A stretch of DNA of 64,000 bases from Sphingobium chungbukense. GTDB lineage: Bacteria; Pseudomonadota; Alphaproteobacteria; Sphingomonadales; Sphingomonadaceae. Shown piece by piece: positions 8,382 to 17,350 of the stretch (its first letter is position 1; each line of letters opens with the position of its first letter). The translations under genes and the position numbers were made by a program. The stretch spans positions 279,624 to 343,623 of the forward strand of contig NZ_LBIC01000006.1 of assembly GCF_001005725.1 (NCBI RefSeq), read 5' to 3'. The notes beneath the pieces were generated by a model that worked only from the letters and a program-made list of their open reading frames with translations, was not told the DNA's origin and did no database searches.

Positions 8382-10004
8382 ATGCCCTCTGCCGCCACGG
8401 CCCGAAAAACGCTGTCCTCGTCTTGCTATACGGCTGATCTGACTGCCGTCCTGATCGAGGGGACGGTCGGTGACGCCCTGAACCGAGCGGCGACATCCTA
8501 TGGCAACAGAATCGCCCTGATCGATGGTCAACCCGACAGAGCGTCACGGCGCCGATGGACGTTCCGGGAACTCGCCGCCGAGGCGGAAAAGGTGGCGCGC
8601 GCCCTGCTCACCCATTTCAGGCCGGGCGAGCATGTCGCGATATGGGGCAGCAACAGCCCCGAATGGGTGCTGGTGGAATTTGGCGCGGCATTGGCGGGCC
8701 TCGTTCTCGTCACTGTGAACCCCGCCTATCTTGAACATGAACTCGCCCATGTCCTGAAGCAGTCGCGCGCGCGCGGCATCATCGTTCAGGACGAATATCG
8801 GGGACGACGACTTGGCGATGTTCTCAGCGGGGTGATGCATGATCTTCCGGAATGCGGCACTGTCGTCCACCTGTCCTCGTGGAGGGACTTCCTGTCGAAC
8901 GCTTCAGGCGGCGCACTGCCGCATGTCTCCCCAGACGACATCGCGCAAATCCAATACACGTCAGGCACGACCGGCTTTCCCAAGGGCGTGTGTCTCACCC
9001 ATAGGGGGTTGAGCAATAACGGCCGCCTGTTCGCAGAAATTCTCGGCGCAGATGCCGGGGACATATGGATCAACCCCATGCCGCTATTCCATACCGCGGG
9101 GTGCGGGCTCGCCACGCTGGGCGCGCTCCAGACCGGCGGAACCCAGGTGCTACCGCCCGAATATCATCCTGCCCATATGCTGGACCTATTCGAGCAGGAG
9201 AAAGGGTCGATCATGCTTTGCGTTCCCACTATGCTGATCCGCATGCTGGAAGAACAGGAAATACATCCCCGCGCCCTGTCGTCCTGGCGATTGGTCGCCC
9301 TGGGCGGCGCTCCGGTTTCCCCCGAGTTGGTCAGGCGCGCCGAAAGCGTCGCGAACGTGGATGTCACCATCGGATACGGCCAGACGGAGGCGTCGCCCTA
9401 TCTCACCCACACCCTGCCCCGCGACCAGCATGCCGGATGGCAGGAAAGCGTTGGCAAGCCCCTTCCCCATACCGAGGTCAAGATCGTCGATCCCGCCACG
9501 GGTGAGATCCTGCCGATCGGTGGGTCCGGCGAGATTTGCGGGCGCGGATATGGTATCATGACCGGCTATTTCGATGCCCCGGACGCCACCAGGGCGACGA
9601 TCGATGACGAAGGCTGGCTGCATAGCGGCGACATTGGCAGTATGGACGAACAGGGCTATTGTCGCGTACTCGGGCGGCTCAAGGACATGATCATCCGCGG
9701 CGGGGAAAACATCTATCCGCGCGAGGTCGAGAATGTCCTCATCACCCATCCCGCCATCGCTGACGTCGCCGTGGTCGGGATGCCCGACGATGCCTGGGGA
9801 GAGACGGTCGCCGCCTGTATCCGCCTCTATGACCCCAAGGCTTCCCGCCCCACCGATCTCGAAGCCTTCTGCCGCAAGCATCTGGCGGGATACAAGGTGC
9901 CCCGGCGCTGGCACTTCCTCGAAAGCTTTCCGCAAACCGCATCAGGCAAGGTCCAGAAATTCGCGCTGCGCGATCTTTTGCTCAACGAAGCGGCAGGAGA
10001 CTAG
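8382..10004 (+). CDS. AMP-dependent acyl-CoA synthetase/ligase
   Basis: A 540-residue member of the ANL adenylating superfamily. The phosphate-binding loop YTSGTTGFPKG, the YGQTEASP motif, the hinge and adenylate-binding stretch (WLHSGDIGSMDEQGY and GRLKDMIIRGGENIYPREVE) and the C-terminal catalytic lysine segment TASGKVQKFAL are all present. It activates a carboxylic acid to its CoA thioester through an acyl-AMP intermediate. The ATG at 8382 follows AAGGA. It is divergent from the TonB operon and 5 bases upstream of the isomerase gene, so those two form an operon. The acid is unknown; a medium-chain or aryl/alicyclic acid fits the setting. Confidence 0.93.
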   Translation: MPSAATARKTLSSSCYTADLTAVLIEGTVGDALNRAATSYGNRIALIDGQPDRASRRRWTFRELAAEAEKVARALLTHFRPGEHVAIWGSNSPEWVLVEFGAALAGLVLVTVNPAYLEHELAHVLKQSRARGIIVQDEYRGRRLGDVLSGVMHDLPECGTVVHLSSWRDFLSNASGGALPHVSPDDIAQIQYTSGTTGFPKGVCLTHRGLSNNGRLFAEILGADAGDIWINPMPLFHTAGCGLATLGALQTGGTQVLPPEYHPAHMLDLFEQEKGSIMLCVPTMLIRMLEEQEIHPRALSSWRLVALGGAPVSPELVRRAESVANVDVTIGYGQTEASPYLTHTLPRDQHAGWQESVGKPLPHTEVKIVDPATGEILPIGGSGEICGRGYGIMTGYFDAPDATRATIDDEGWLHSGDIGSMDEQGYCRVLGRLKDMIIRGGENIYPREVENVLITHPAIADVAVVGMPDDAWGETVAACIRLYDPKASRPTDLEAFCRKHLAGYKVPRRWHFLESFPQTASGKVQKFALRDLLLNEAAGD

Positions 10005-10009
10005 CGCAG

Positions 10010-10639
10010 ATGGCAAAAGCGGAAAACACCGGCAATCAGGATTCCATCGATTTTTATTTCGATTTCATTTCACCGTTCGGCTGGATCGGCGCGGAGCGGA
10101 TCGGAACGCTGGCGCGCCGATTCGGTCGCGGCGTTCGTTGGCACCCCTTTCTTCTCAAGGCGACCGTCGTCGATACGATGGGCCTTCCCCCCTTACTCGA
10201 AACGCCGCTCAAGGGCGATTATTTGCGCCGCGACCTGCCGCGCAGCCTGCGCTATCATGGTCTTGGCATAGCGGAGGCCCCCGTCTTCACCTTCTCATCC
10301 GTCGTCGCCGCGCGTGCCACACTCTGGGTCCGCGACACCGCTCCTCAGAGGACCGAAGATCTTGTCCTCGCCCTCTATCGGGCGCACTGGTCGCAAGGCC
10401 ATGACATTTCGGAAATCGATACAGTGCTCGCCATCATCGGGGAACTGGAGTTGCCGCAGCATGATGCAAGAGCGGCTCTTCAGTCGGAGACCATCAAGGC
10501 CGCATTAAGAAACGAGATCGCCGACGCCATCGCGGCGGGCGTGTTCGGCTCTCCTACAACGATCATCGATGGCGAAATGTTCTGGGGATCCGACCGCTTG
10601 GACATGATGACGCAATGGCTCGAGACCGGAGGTTGGTGA
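10010..10639 (+). CDS. 2-hydroxychromene-2-carboxylate isomerase-like protein (DsbA/kappa-GST fold)
   Basis: A 209-residue thioredoxin-fold protein of the HCCA isomerase/kappa glutathione transferase family. It starts with the typical SIDFYFDFISPFGWIGAERI segment, and the conserved C-terminal GVFGSPTTIIDGEMFWGSDRLDMM is present. HCCA isomerase proper acts in naphthalene breakdown using glutathione; paralogues act as isomerases in other ring pathways. It lies directly after the acyl-CoA ligase gene with a 5-base gap and SD-like GCAGGAG inside that gene's end. The substrate is not determined. Confidence 0.88.
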   Translation: MAKAENTGNQDSIDFYFDFISPFGWIGAERIGTLARRFGRGVRWHPFLLKATVVDTMGLPPLLETPLKGDYLRRDLPRSLRYHGLGIAEAPVFTFSSVVAARATLWVRDTAPQRTEDLVLALYRAHWSQGHDISEIDTVLAIIGELELPQHDARAALQSETIKAALRNEIADAIAAGVFGSPTTIIDGEMFWGSDRLDMMTQWLETGGW

Positions 10640-10873
10640 AGCCATCCTCGCGCCCGCCATGCGAGAGGTGCCCGCTCGGCTGACATTTGGATCATCTTTT
10701 GCGCAGCATCCGTGTTGCCGAGGGTCTCGCGCGACTATATGTCATGAGTGATGGTCACACATATCTCGACACGGGCCGACCCGCGAGCCTCCTGAACCCG
10801 CGGGCGCGCTGTCCCGCTTCCCCGGCAAGTTCGAGGAAGGGCCGATCGAGGAAGGACCGACCGCTCTCATCCT

Positions 10874-13282
10874 TCAATATTTATAGGCCGCCTTGAAGAA
10901 GATGGTCCGGGGCGCATTTTGCGCGCCCTGAACGAGCTGCGTTCCCGCAAAGGGGCCAGCCCTGAGTGGAGTGCCGACCGGAGCCAGAGCGGAGAAATAG
11001 AAGGCGTTACCGACATTGCGAGCGGTCAGCGTGAAGTCCCACCGCCGGTCCGCGGTGGTGAAGCCGATGAAAGCATTGACGAAATGCTTGTCACCGATGC
11101 GATATTGCGGGCTGTTGAGCAGGTCGGAGAAATAGGATGTCTGCCAGTTGATGCTACCGCCCAGCTTGATCGTGCCGACCCCGCCAATCGGGATGCCATA
11201 ATCCGCCGAGGCGAAATATTGCCATTCCGGCTGTCCCGAAAACGCTTTGCCGGTGTAGTTGTAGGCAGGTATAGTTCCGAGGGCCGGCGCCGAATAGTCG
11301 TCAAACCGTGTCTTGAGGTAGGTAACGTTCAACGCCAGCGACAGATTATCGACAGGCTGTGCGGACGTCTCCAGTTCGAAGCCCTGGGTATGCGCCGATG
11401 GCGCATTGCCCCGCGTGCTGACATAGGTGCCTGAGATCGGGCTGAAGGCCGATACCGCCGTCTGGAGATTCTTATAGTCGTTGTAGAAGCCCGTCAGGTT
11501 GACGCGCAGGTGACTGTCCAGCCAGTCGCTCTTGAAGCCGCCCTCAAATGTGTTCACCGTTTCGGGTGCATAGGGCAGCGCGGTCGCCAGATTGAGGGCG
11601 CGATTGTTGAATCCGCCTGCGTCAAAGCCTCTCGAATAGCTTGCAAACAGGAAAATGGCGGGCGTGACCTGATAAGAGATGCCAGCCTTGGGCGTGAACG
11701 CATGCCAGGTCTTCCTGTTGAGCACCCCTGCGTTGGTGAAGTTGACCTGGGAGGCGGCGACGTTGACGCCAAGAGACGGGATCGCGCCCCCTGTCAGAAC
11801 CTGTGGATAGCGCGAGGGATCGATCGGGTTGCTGTCGAGATCATAGTTGAGGCCCTGAAAATCGAAAGCGCGGCGTATGGTGATGTATCGCCCGCCCGCG
11901 GTCAGGGTCAACCGGTCGGTCAGACGATAATTGGCCTGTAGATAGGCTGAATAGTTGCGGGTGATGGTTTTGCCGATCTGGTCGAAAGGTGCAGCAGGCA
12001 GCGAAGTGTCCGACTGCGGCAGACCGGTGACATAGCCGATGCGGTTGCTGCGAAAATTTTCGAACAGATAGTAAAGGCCGCCGGTGAAGTCGAAGCGGTT
12101 CCAGTTGCCCTGCAATTGCAGTTCCTGGGTGAAGCTCTTCTGCTTGTAGACGATGTAGTTGTCGGAGATGTCGATACGACGGGGCTGTGCGCTATTATAG
12201 GGGAGCTGATTCTGCCCGTCATTATTGTAATTGACCGGATCCTGATCGAAACCGCGCAAAGCCGTGATCGAATGAACGGAAAGATGGCGGTCCAGATCAT
12301 AATCGATCCGGCCGGTGACACCCCCGGAATGGGATCGGTTGATCCCGAAACGCCCGGCGTAGCTGACATTGTCCTTGAAGGCGGAGAATTGCGTCGGACT
12401 GAACAAAGTCCCACCGGTGATGGCACCCAGGCCGGTCAAGGCGGGATTCGTCGCATTGTAGGTGGTCGCGACATATTGCGCAGCCTGCGAACGATCGATC
12501 GTGCCGTCGGCCGAGAGCGTGAGCTTCAATCTGCTGGAAGGCGTGAAGACCAGTTTGACGCGCCCTCCATCTGTATTCTGGTCGTTGACGCGGCGCTGGA
12601 GCGACGGGTTCCACGTATAGCCTTCATGCTCGTCATGCGCGAACGCGATGCTGGCCGCCAGCAGGCCCGGCACCAGCGAACCGGCGACATAGGCATGCGC
12701 GTTGAAGGTCTTGTAATTGCCGTAGCCCGCATCGAACCTCAGATCGAGGCTGTCGCCCGGTGTGCGCGTGATATAGCGGATCGCGCCGCCGGCCGAGTTC
12801 GCGCCGAACAATGTGCCTTGCGGTCCCCGCAGCACCTCGACCCGCTCGATATCCGTCAGGTCCGACATGCCATTGATGGCGCGCGGCAGATAGACGTCGT
12901 CGATATAGACGCCGACCGTCGGATCGAAGATCGGATCGCTGTTGCCGATGCCGCGAATGAAGAAGGTATTGGTCAGCGGCGTAATGCCGGTTGGCGGCGT
13001 GTAAAGCCCCGGTATCTGCCCGGCGAGATCGCGGGTCGTCAGGACATTGTGATTGCCGCGAAAGACCTCGTCGATCACGCTGACAGCCACAGGAGTGGAT
13101 TGGAGCCTGGTTTCCTTGCGGGTGGCGGTGACGACGATGTCACCAAGACCGCTGCCCGCATCAGGACCCTCCGCAAGGACGGCCGTTTCATTGGCCGACG
13201 CAGGCGCTATCGACAGGGCTGCGAGCGAAACGATGGGCAGGGCCGTGGCCGCGAGCAGCCATGCCCGGTTGATGACCGGCAT
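10874..13282 (-). CDS. TonB-dependent outer membrane receptor
   Basis: An 802-residue receptor. It has a signal peptide (MPVINRAWLLAATALPIVSL onward, cleavage likely after ASA), a TonB box-like GDIVVTATRKETRLQ, plug motifs (FIRGIGNSDP, RVEVLRGPQGTLFGANSAGGAIRY) and a barrel that ends FFKAAYKY. I chose the ATG at 13282, which follows AAGGATATA, over the frame opening at 13333. It is divergent from the flavin monooxygenase gene and probably imports that set's organosulfur substrate (inference from position only). Confidence 0.94.
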   Translation of the reverse strand: MPVINRAWLLAATALPIVSLAALSIAPASANETAVLAEGPDAGSGLGDIVVTATRKETRLQSTPVAVSVIDEVFRGNHNVLTTRDLAGQIPGLYTPPTGITPLTNTFFIRGIGNSDPIFDPTVGVYIDDVYLPRAINGMSDLTDIERVEVLRGPQGTLFGANSAGGAIRYITRTPGDSLDLRFDAGYGNYKTFNAHAYVAGSLVPGLLAASIAFAHDEHEGYTWNPSLQRRVNDQNTDGGRVKLVFTPSSRLKLTLSADGTIDRSQAAQYVATTYNATNPALTGLGAITGGTLFSPTQFSAFKDNVSYAGRFGINRSHSGGVTGRIDYDLDRHLSVHSITALRGFDQDPVNYNNDGQNQLPYNSAQPRRIDISDNYIVYKQKSFTQELQLQGNWNRFDFTGGLYYLFENFRSNRIGYVTGLPQSDTSLPAAPFDQIGKTITRNYSAYLQANYRLTDRLTLTAGGRYITIRRAFDFQGLNYDLDSNPIDPSRYPQVLTGGAIPSLGVNVAASQVNFTNAGVLNRKTWHAFTPKAGISYQVTPAIFLFASYSRGFDAGGFNNRALNLATALPYAPETVNTFEGGFKSDWLDSHLRVNLTGFYNDYKNLQTAVSAFSPISGTYVSTRGNAPSAHTQGFELETSAQPVDNLSLALNVTYLKTRFDDYSAPALGTIPAYNYTGKAFSGQPEWQYFASADYGIPIGGVGTIKLGGSINWQTSYFSDLLNSPQYRIGDKHFVNAFIGFTTADRRWDFTLTARNVGNAFYFSALAPVGTPLRAGPFAGTQLVQGAQNAPRTIFFKAAYKY

Positions 13283-13711
13283 ATTATATCCTTCTTTGCT
13301 AAGGCTTTGGGCGTGGCGCGCTAGGGGCAGCAACTCACAGGATCAGGCACGCGGCAAGACCTGCCGGCCGAGGATCGCACCTCTATAGTGTCTCATCTGA
13401 ACGGTTGAACCCCCACGGCTTATGCTCTCGCGGAAACACTATTAATTTAGTAGAGAATGTATAATGAACTTTGCTGTGCCGGAGAGAAGATCTGCTCAAT
13501 CGTTGAGCTTTGCTGATTGGATTAGAAGGCCCGCTCATCGACAAGGCGAAGGCGGATGGCCGCACCGGTCAGCCGCCCCATACAGCGCCTGGATTCCCAA
13601 CTCGTGAACATGTTCGCTTTGAACAAACTCAGCGGTGGTTGAGCAGCTCTTGTTATTCCCGGTCTTTCCAACTCCCTATCCTCGCCCTCCAATGGTTTCA
13701 GGAGGATCGAC
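13283..13711. other. Divergent intergenic promoter region
   Basis: 429 bases between the TonB receptor and the monooxygenase gene. The middle (about 13425-13475) is AT-rich, with CTATTAATTTAGTAG forming an imperfect dyad. No convincing gene is seen. The promoters of both flanking units should lie here, but I cannot place them exactly. Confidence 0.5.
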
Positions 13712-15046
13712 ATGGCCAAACGGCAATTGCATCTGGGCGCGATACTCGAAGGGGTCGGGGCCGATCATCATAGCTGGCTCGACCCCGACTTGCCGGGCGA
13801 CGCCAGTATCGACATCAACTGGTATATCGAGCATGCGCGCCTCGCCGAAGCGGCGAAGTTCGATCTCGTTTTCATCGTCGATTCTCCCTACATCACGCCC
13901 GACACCGCGCCGCATTTCCTCAACAGGCTGGAGCCGCTGACACTGCTGTCGGCGGTGGCGGCATCGACATCGCGCATCGGCCTCGTCGGCACGCTCACCA
14001 CATCCTATTGGGAACCCTACAACGTCGCGCGGCAGTTCGGGTCACTAGACCATATCAGCCGGGGCCGCGCAGGCTGGAACGTCGTCACCACCGGTCTTGA
14101 AGGCGCGGCTCTGAATTACGGACGCGACGCGCATTTCGAACATGGCGTGCGCTATGCCCGCGCACGCGAGTTCGTGGAGGTGGTTCAAGGCCTGTGGGAC
14201 AGTTATGAGGACGACGCTTTCCCACGCGACCGGGCAAGCGGCGTCTTCCTTGATAAGTCGAAGCAGCACCGGTTGGATCACAAAGGGGCGCATTTCTCGG
14301 TCGCCGGGCCACTGGCGCTCGGCCGGTCGCGACAGGGGCAGCCGGTGATCTTTCAGGCGGGCGACAGCAGCGAGGGCCGCGCATTGGGCGCGGCAATTGC
14401 GGAGGGCACCTTCGCGGCATCGCAGGATTTCGAAAGCGGCCGCGCTTATTATGCCGACCTCAAGGCACAAGCGGCAGCACTTGGACGCAATCCCGATCAT
14501 ATCGTCGTGATGCCGGGCCTCGTTCCGACAATCGCGGAGACCGACGAGGAAGCGCGCGCCATCGCCGATGCGGCGCAAGGGGCGCTGAGTGTCGAGAAGC
14601 TGCTGACGCAGGTCGGGCGTCTTTTCAACTATCATGACTTCTCGAAATATGATCTGGACGCGCCCTTCCCCGACCTGTCGGGTGTGACGCTCAACAGCTA
14701 CAAGGGTGGGGCCGAACGCGTCATCCGTGTGGCGGCGGAAGAGAAGCTGACACTGCGCCAGGCGGCCTATCGCTTCGGCCAGTGGACCTCGCCCTTCGTC
14801 GGATCGCCCGAAACGATCGCGAACGAGATCGAGCGCTGGTTCGTCGGGCGCGCAGCCGACGGGTTCAATCTGCGCGTCACGCGCCCGCGCGACTTCGCCT
14901 TGTTCCGGGAGAAAGTCGTACCGATCCTCCAGGAACGCGGGCTCTTCCGACGCGACTATGCGCATGACACGCTGCGCGGGCATCTGGGGCTGCCGGTGCC
15001 GGAGCATCGCCATGTCCAACCGCCCGTCGCCATCGCGGCAGAATGA
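13712..15046 (+). CDS. NtaA/SnaA/DszA-type FMN-dependent monooxygenase (bacterial luciferase-like)
   Basis: A 444-residue flavin-dependent monooxygenase of the NtaA/SnaA/DszA/SoxA branch of the luciferase-like family, of matching length. Seen are the N-terminal MAKRQLHLGAILEG, the FDLVFIVDS strand, the RAGWNVVTTG segment typical of this branch, QPVIFQAGDSSEGRALGA and the C-terminal FALFREKVVPILQERGLFR with HLGLPVPEH. These enzymes use FMNH2 supplied by a separate reductase, which is not obvious nearby, to oxidise substrates such as sulfones or polyaminocarboxylates. AGGAGG lies 6 bases before the ATG. It overlaps the flavoprotein gene by 4 bases (ATGA), a sign of tight co-translation. Confidence 0.92.
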   Translation: MAKRQLHLGAILEGVGADHHSWLDPDLPGDASIDINWYIEHARLAEAAKFDLVFIVDSPYITPDTAPHFLNRLEPLTLLSAVAASTSRIGLVGTLTTSYWEPYNVARQFGSLDHISRGRAGWNVVTTGLEGAALNYGRDAHFEHGVRYARAREFVEVVQGLWDSYEDDAFPRDRASGVFLDKSKQHRLDHKGAHFSVAGPLALGRSRQGQPVIFQAGDSSEGRALGAAIAEGTFAASQDFESGRAYYADLKAQAAALGRNPDHIVVMPGLVPTIAETDEEARAIADAAQGALSVEKLLTQVGRLFNYHDFSKYDLDAPFPDLSGVTLNSYKGGAERVIRVAAEEKLTLRQAAYRFGQWTSPFVGSPETIANEIERWFVGRAADGFNLRVTRPRDFALFREKVVPILQERGLFRRDYAHDTLRGHLGLPVPEHRHVQPPVAIAAE

Positions 15047-16623
15047 ACGACATCCAAGCCCATCGGTGCGACGTCCTGATCATCGGCGGCGGCATGGCGG
15101 CGGCATGGGCAGCCATCGCCGCTGCGAAAACGGGTGCGATCACCATCATGGTCGACAAAGGCTATGTCGGCACCAGCGGAGTTACGGCGACGGGTGGCCC
15201 CAACCACTGGTGGGTGCCGCCTGATCCTGGAAAACGGCGCGAGGTGATCGAGCGGAAGTTGGCCGCCGGACTGGGCCTTGGCGATCCGGAATGGATGGAG
15301 CGGGTCATCGACACCACCTGGCGCACCCTGCCGGAGCTTGCCCCCTATTATCCATTCGGATCGGACGGCAAGGGCGGGCGCTATTATAGCGGCGTCCGAG
15401 GGGCAGAATATATGCGTGCCCTGCGCGCCTATGCTCTGGCAGCAGGCGCGCGGATCCTGGATCATCATCCTGCGACGCAGTTGCTGGTGAACGGCGACGG
15501 CGCGGTCAGGGGCGCGAGGGGACATGCCAGGCTGATCAGACGGGATTGGGAGATACAGGCAGGCGCGGTCATCATGGCGACGGGCGGCTGCGCGTTCCGG
15601 TCAGGCTTGCTTGGCAGTCATGGCAATACGGGTGATGGCTATCTGATGGCGGTGGAAGCCGGGGCGGAACTATCCGGCATGGAGTTTTCCATCCAGTATA
15701 GCGTGTCGCCCGCCTGGGCATCGACCCGCACTCTACCTTATGGAGCGGCACGCTATTATGATGTGGATGGCGAGGAAATCGTCCAGCCTCCCCGCGGTCA
15801 CGCCCATTTCCAGGCACTGGGCGCGGCTTTGTTGACGGGGCCGGTCTATGCCGACCTGATCGACGCGCCGTCCGCACTGCCTCCGGTCCTGCACGACATC
15901 CAGCCTTTTACGCCGCCGCCCTTCGTCCGAAAGGGTGTCGACCTGTTCAAGGAGCGTTGGCCGATAAAATTGTTCGGCGAAGGAACGATAAGGGGCAATG
16001 GCGGGCTACGCATTCGGGACGGGAATTGCCGGACGAACGTGCCGGGCCTCTTCGCCGCGGGCGATGCGGCAACGCGCGAGTTGGCGACGGGCGCCATCAG
16101 TGGCGGCGGGGCGGTCAATAGCGCCTGGGCACTGACATCGGGACAAATTGCCGGGGCGGCGGCGGCGAAGGAAGCTCTTGCCGGAAGAAGGCGCACCATG
16201 GAGCAGTTGCGATCCGCCGCTTCAGCAGCCATCCATCCGGTCGCGGCCGAACGTCCCGTCGACCGCAAGGCGATAGAGGCCGACATCGACCATCATATGA
16301 ACGGCTACCAACACGCGCTTTGGCGCAGCGAGCGGCAATTGACGGACTCGCTGAAGGTGCTTGAGGCGCATTGGCGTGCTATCCGCGATCATGGCCGGGC
16401 CGAGGGCCTATCGCTCGTGTCGCTGCGGGAGACGGCGGCGATGACCGCCACGGCGCGCTGGTGCACGGCAGCGGCGCTGTCGCGACGGGAAAGCCGTGGC
16501 ATCCACGTCCGCATCGATGCACCTGAACTCGATGCCGGAAGCGGTGCGCGGCTGCTGACCGGTGGACTGGACATGATCTGGACACGGCCGGAGCAGCAAA
16601 GATATGCCGAGGCAGCAGCATGA
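15043..16623 (+). CDS. FAD-dependent oxidoreductase, AprA/fumarate-reductase-like flavoprotein subunit
   Basis: A 526-residue flavoprotein with an N-terminal FAD-binding DVLIIGGGMAAAWAAIAAA and the VDKGYVGTSGVTATGG segment. It has the general layout of the fumarate reductase/succinate dehydrogenase/APS reductase alpha family, with the late FAD motif VPGLFAAGDAATRELATGAISGGG. Start and stop overlap both neighbours by 4 bases, so it is part of a three-gene operon. The ferredoxin encoded next is the likely electron partner, as AprB is for AprA. It is shorter than true dissimilatory AprA. Its role next to a sulfur-type monooxygenase is inferred to be oxidation or reduction of a sulfur-containing intermediate. 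Confidence 0.85.
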   Translation: MNDIQAHRCDVLIIGGGMAAAWAAIAAAKTGAITIMVDKGYVGTSGVTATGGPNHWWVPPDPGKRREVIERKLAAGLGLGDPEWMERVIDTTWRTLPELAPYYPFGSDGKGGRYYSGVRGAEYMRALRAYALAAGARILDHHPATQLLVNGDGAVRGARGHARLIRRDWEIQAGAVIMATGGCAFRSGLLGSHGNTGDGYLMAVEAGAELSGMEFSIQYSVSPAWASTRTLPYGAARYYDVDGEEIVQPPRGHAHFQALGAALLTGPVYADLIDAPSALPPVLHDIQPFTPPPFVRKGVDLFKERWPIKLFGEGTIRGNGGLRIRDGNCRTNVPGLFAAGDAATRELATGAISGGGAVNSAWALTSGQIAGAAAAKEALAGRRRTMEQLRSAASAAIHPVAAERPVDRKAIEADIDHHMNGYQHALWRSERQLTDSLKVLEAHWRAIRDHGRAEGLSLVSLRETAAMTATARWCTAAALSRRESRGIHVRIDAPELDAGSGARLLTGGLDMIWTRPEQQRYAEAAA

Positions 16624-16997
16624 TCACGCACATCTTCGAAGACCTGTGCGACAACTGCAACGATTGCGTCGCCATATGCCCTTCGCATGTGTTGGATGCA
16701 GGAGAAGGCGCTCCTGTCATCGCCCGGCTAGACCAATGCCAGACCTGCTATATGTGCGAACTTTATTGCGTTTCCGATGCCATCTATGTGGGGCCGGACG
16801 CCCACGCTGCCGAAATCATCGACCCGGAGGCTATCCGCCTGTCCGGGCATCTGGGCCGCATTCGTCACGACCATGGCTGGGACAGACCGGACGCGCCGGG
16901 CCATCTTGATCATTACAGGCTGCTGGGACCACTGCTCCAGGAAGGGATCGAGACCGCAGAAAGTCGATACCAGACGCTGAAGACGGATGGCCTATAG
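16620..16997 (+). CDS. Ferredoxin, 2x[4Fe-4S], AprB-like
   Basis: A 125-residue iron-sulfur protein with two clusters of cysteines, CDNCNDCVAICP and CQTCYMCELYC, each C-x2-C-x2-C-x3-C, as in bacterial 2[4Fe-4S] ferredoxins and the APS reductase beta subunit. The remaining C-terminal half lacks further cysteines and may wrap around the flavoprotein. It overlaps the flavoprotein gene by 4 bases, so the two are very likely a complex. No signal peptide is seen, so it should be cytoplasmic. Confidence 0.9.
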   Translation: MITHIFEDLCDNCNDCVAICPSHVLDAGEGAPVIARLDQCQTCYMCELYCVSDAIYVGPDAHAAEIIDPEAIRLSGHLGRIRHDHGWDRPDAPGHLDHYRLLGPLLQEGIETAESRYQTLKTDGL

Positions 16998-17106
16998 CTC
17001 CCTTGCTTCAGAACTGCTGGCTGGGCAACTGCGGTCCGCACCGGCAAAGAGCATATACAGAAATCTTGGCGCACGATAAATCCGTCCGTCTTGTGGAGAG
17101 ACGCCT

Positions 17107-17287
17107 GTGAGTGAAGTCGATCGACGCAGCCTCGTTGCTGGCTTGATTGCGGGAAGTTTTGCGGGCGTGGGCGCATCACGCGCGGCGGCGCGAGACATCA
17201 TCATGCCCTTCGCCAATGGCCTGCGTCCGCTTGTCGCCTATCCGCAGAAGCGGCCTTTGATCCGCCTCACCGCCCGTATCTTGGCGC
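17107..17287 (+). pseudogene. Truncated Tat-exported sulfite-oxidase-like molybdoenzyme, N-terminal remnant
   Basis: A GTG start at 17107, with GGAGAG upstream, opens MSEVDRRSLVAGLIAGSFAG, a twin-arginine signal peptide. It runs into FANGLRPLVAYPQKRPLIRLTAR, which resembles the start of sulfite-oxidase-family molybdopterin enzymes. After about residue 58 the similarity ends abruptly: the reading frame continues to 17439 as unrelated residues and overlaps the end of the alpha/beta hydrolase gene on the other strand. The catalytic domain is missing. It once probably completed the sulfur-oxidising set upstream. The family call is from memory of the YPQKRPLI motif, so it is moderately sure. Confidence 0.6.
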
Positions 17288-17350
17288 GGCCTATGGCGCT
17301 TCGTCACCAGAACATGAAGTCTCGTCCTTCGGAGGAGTCACGAGCGAAGG

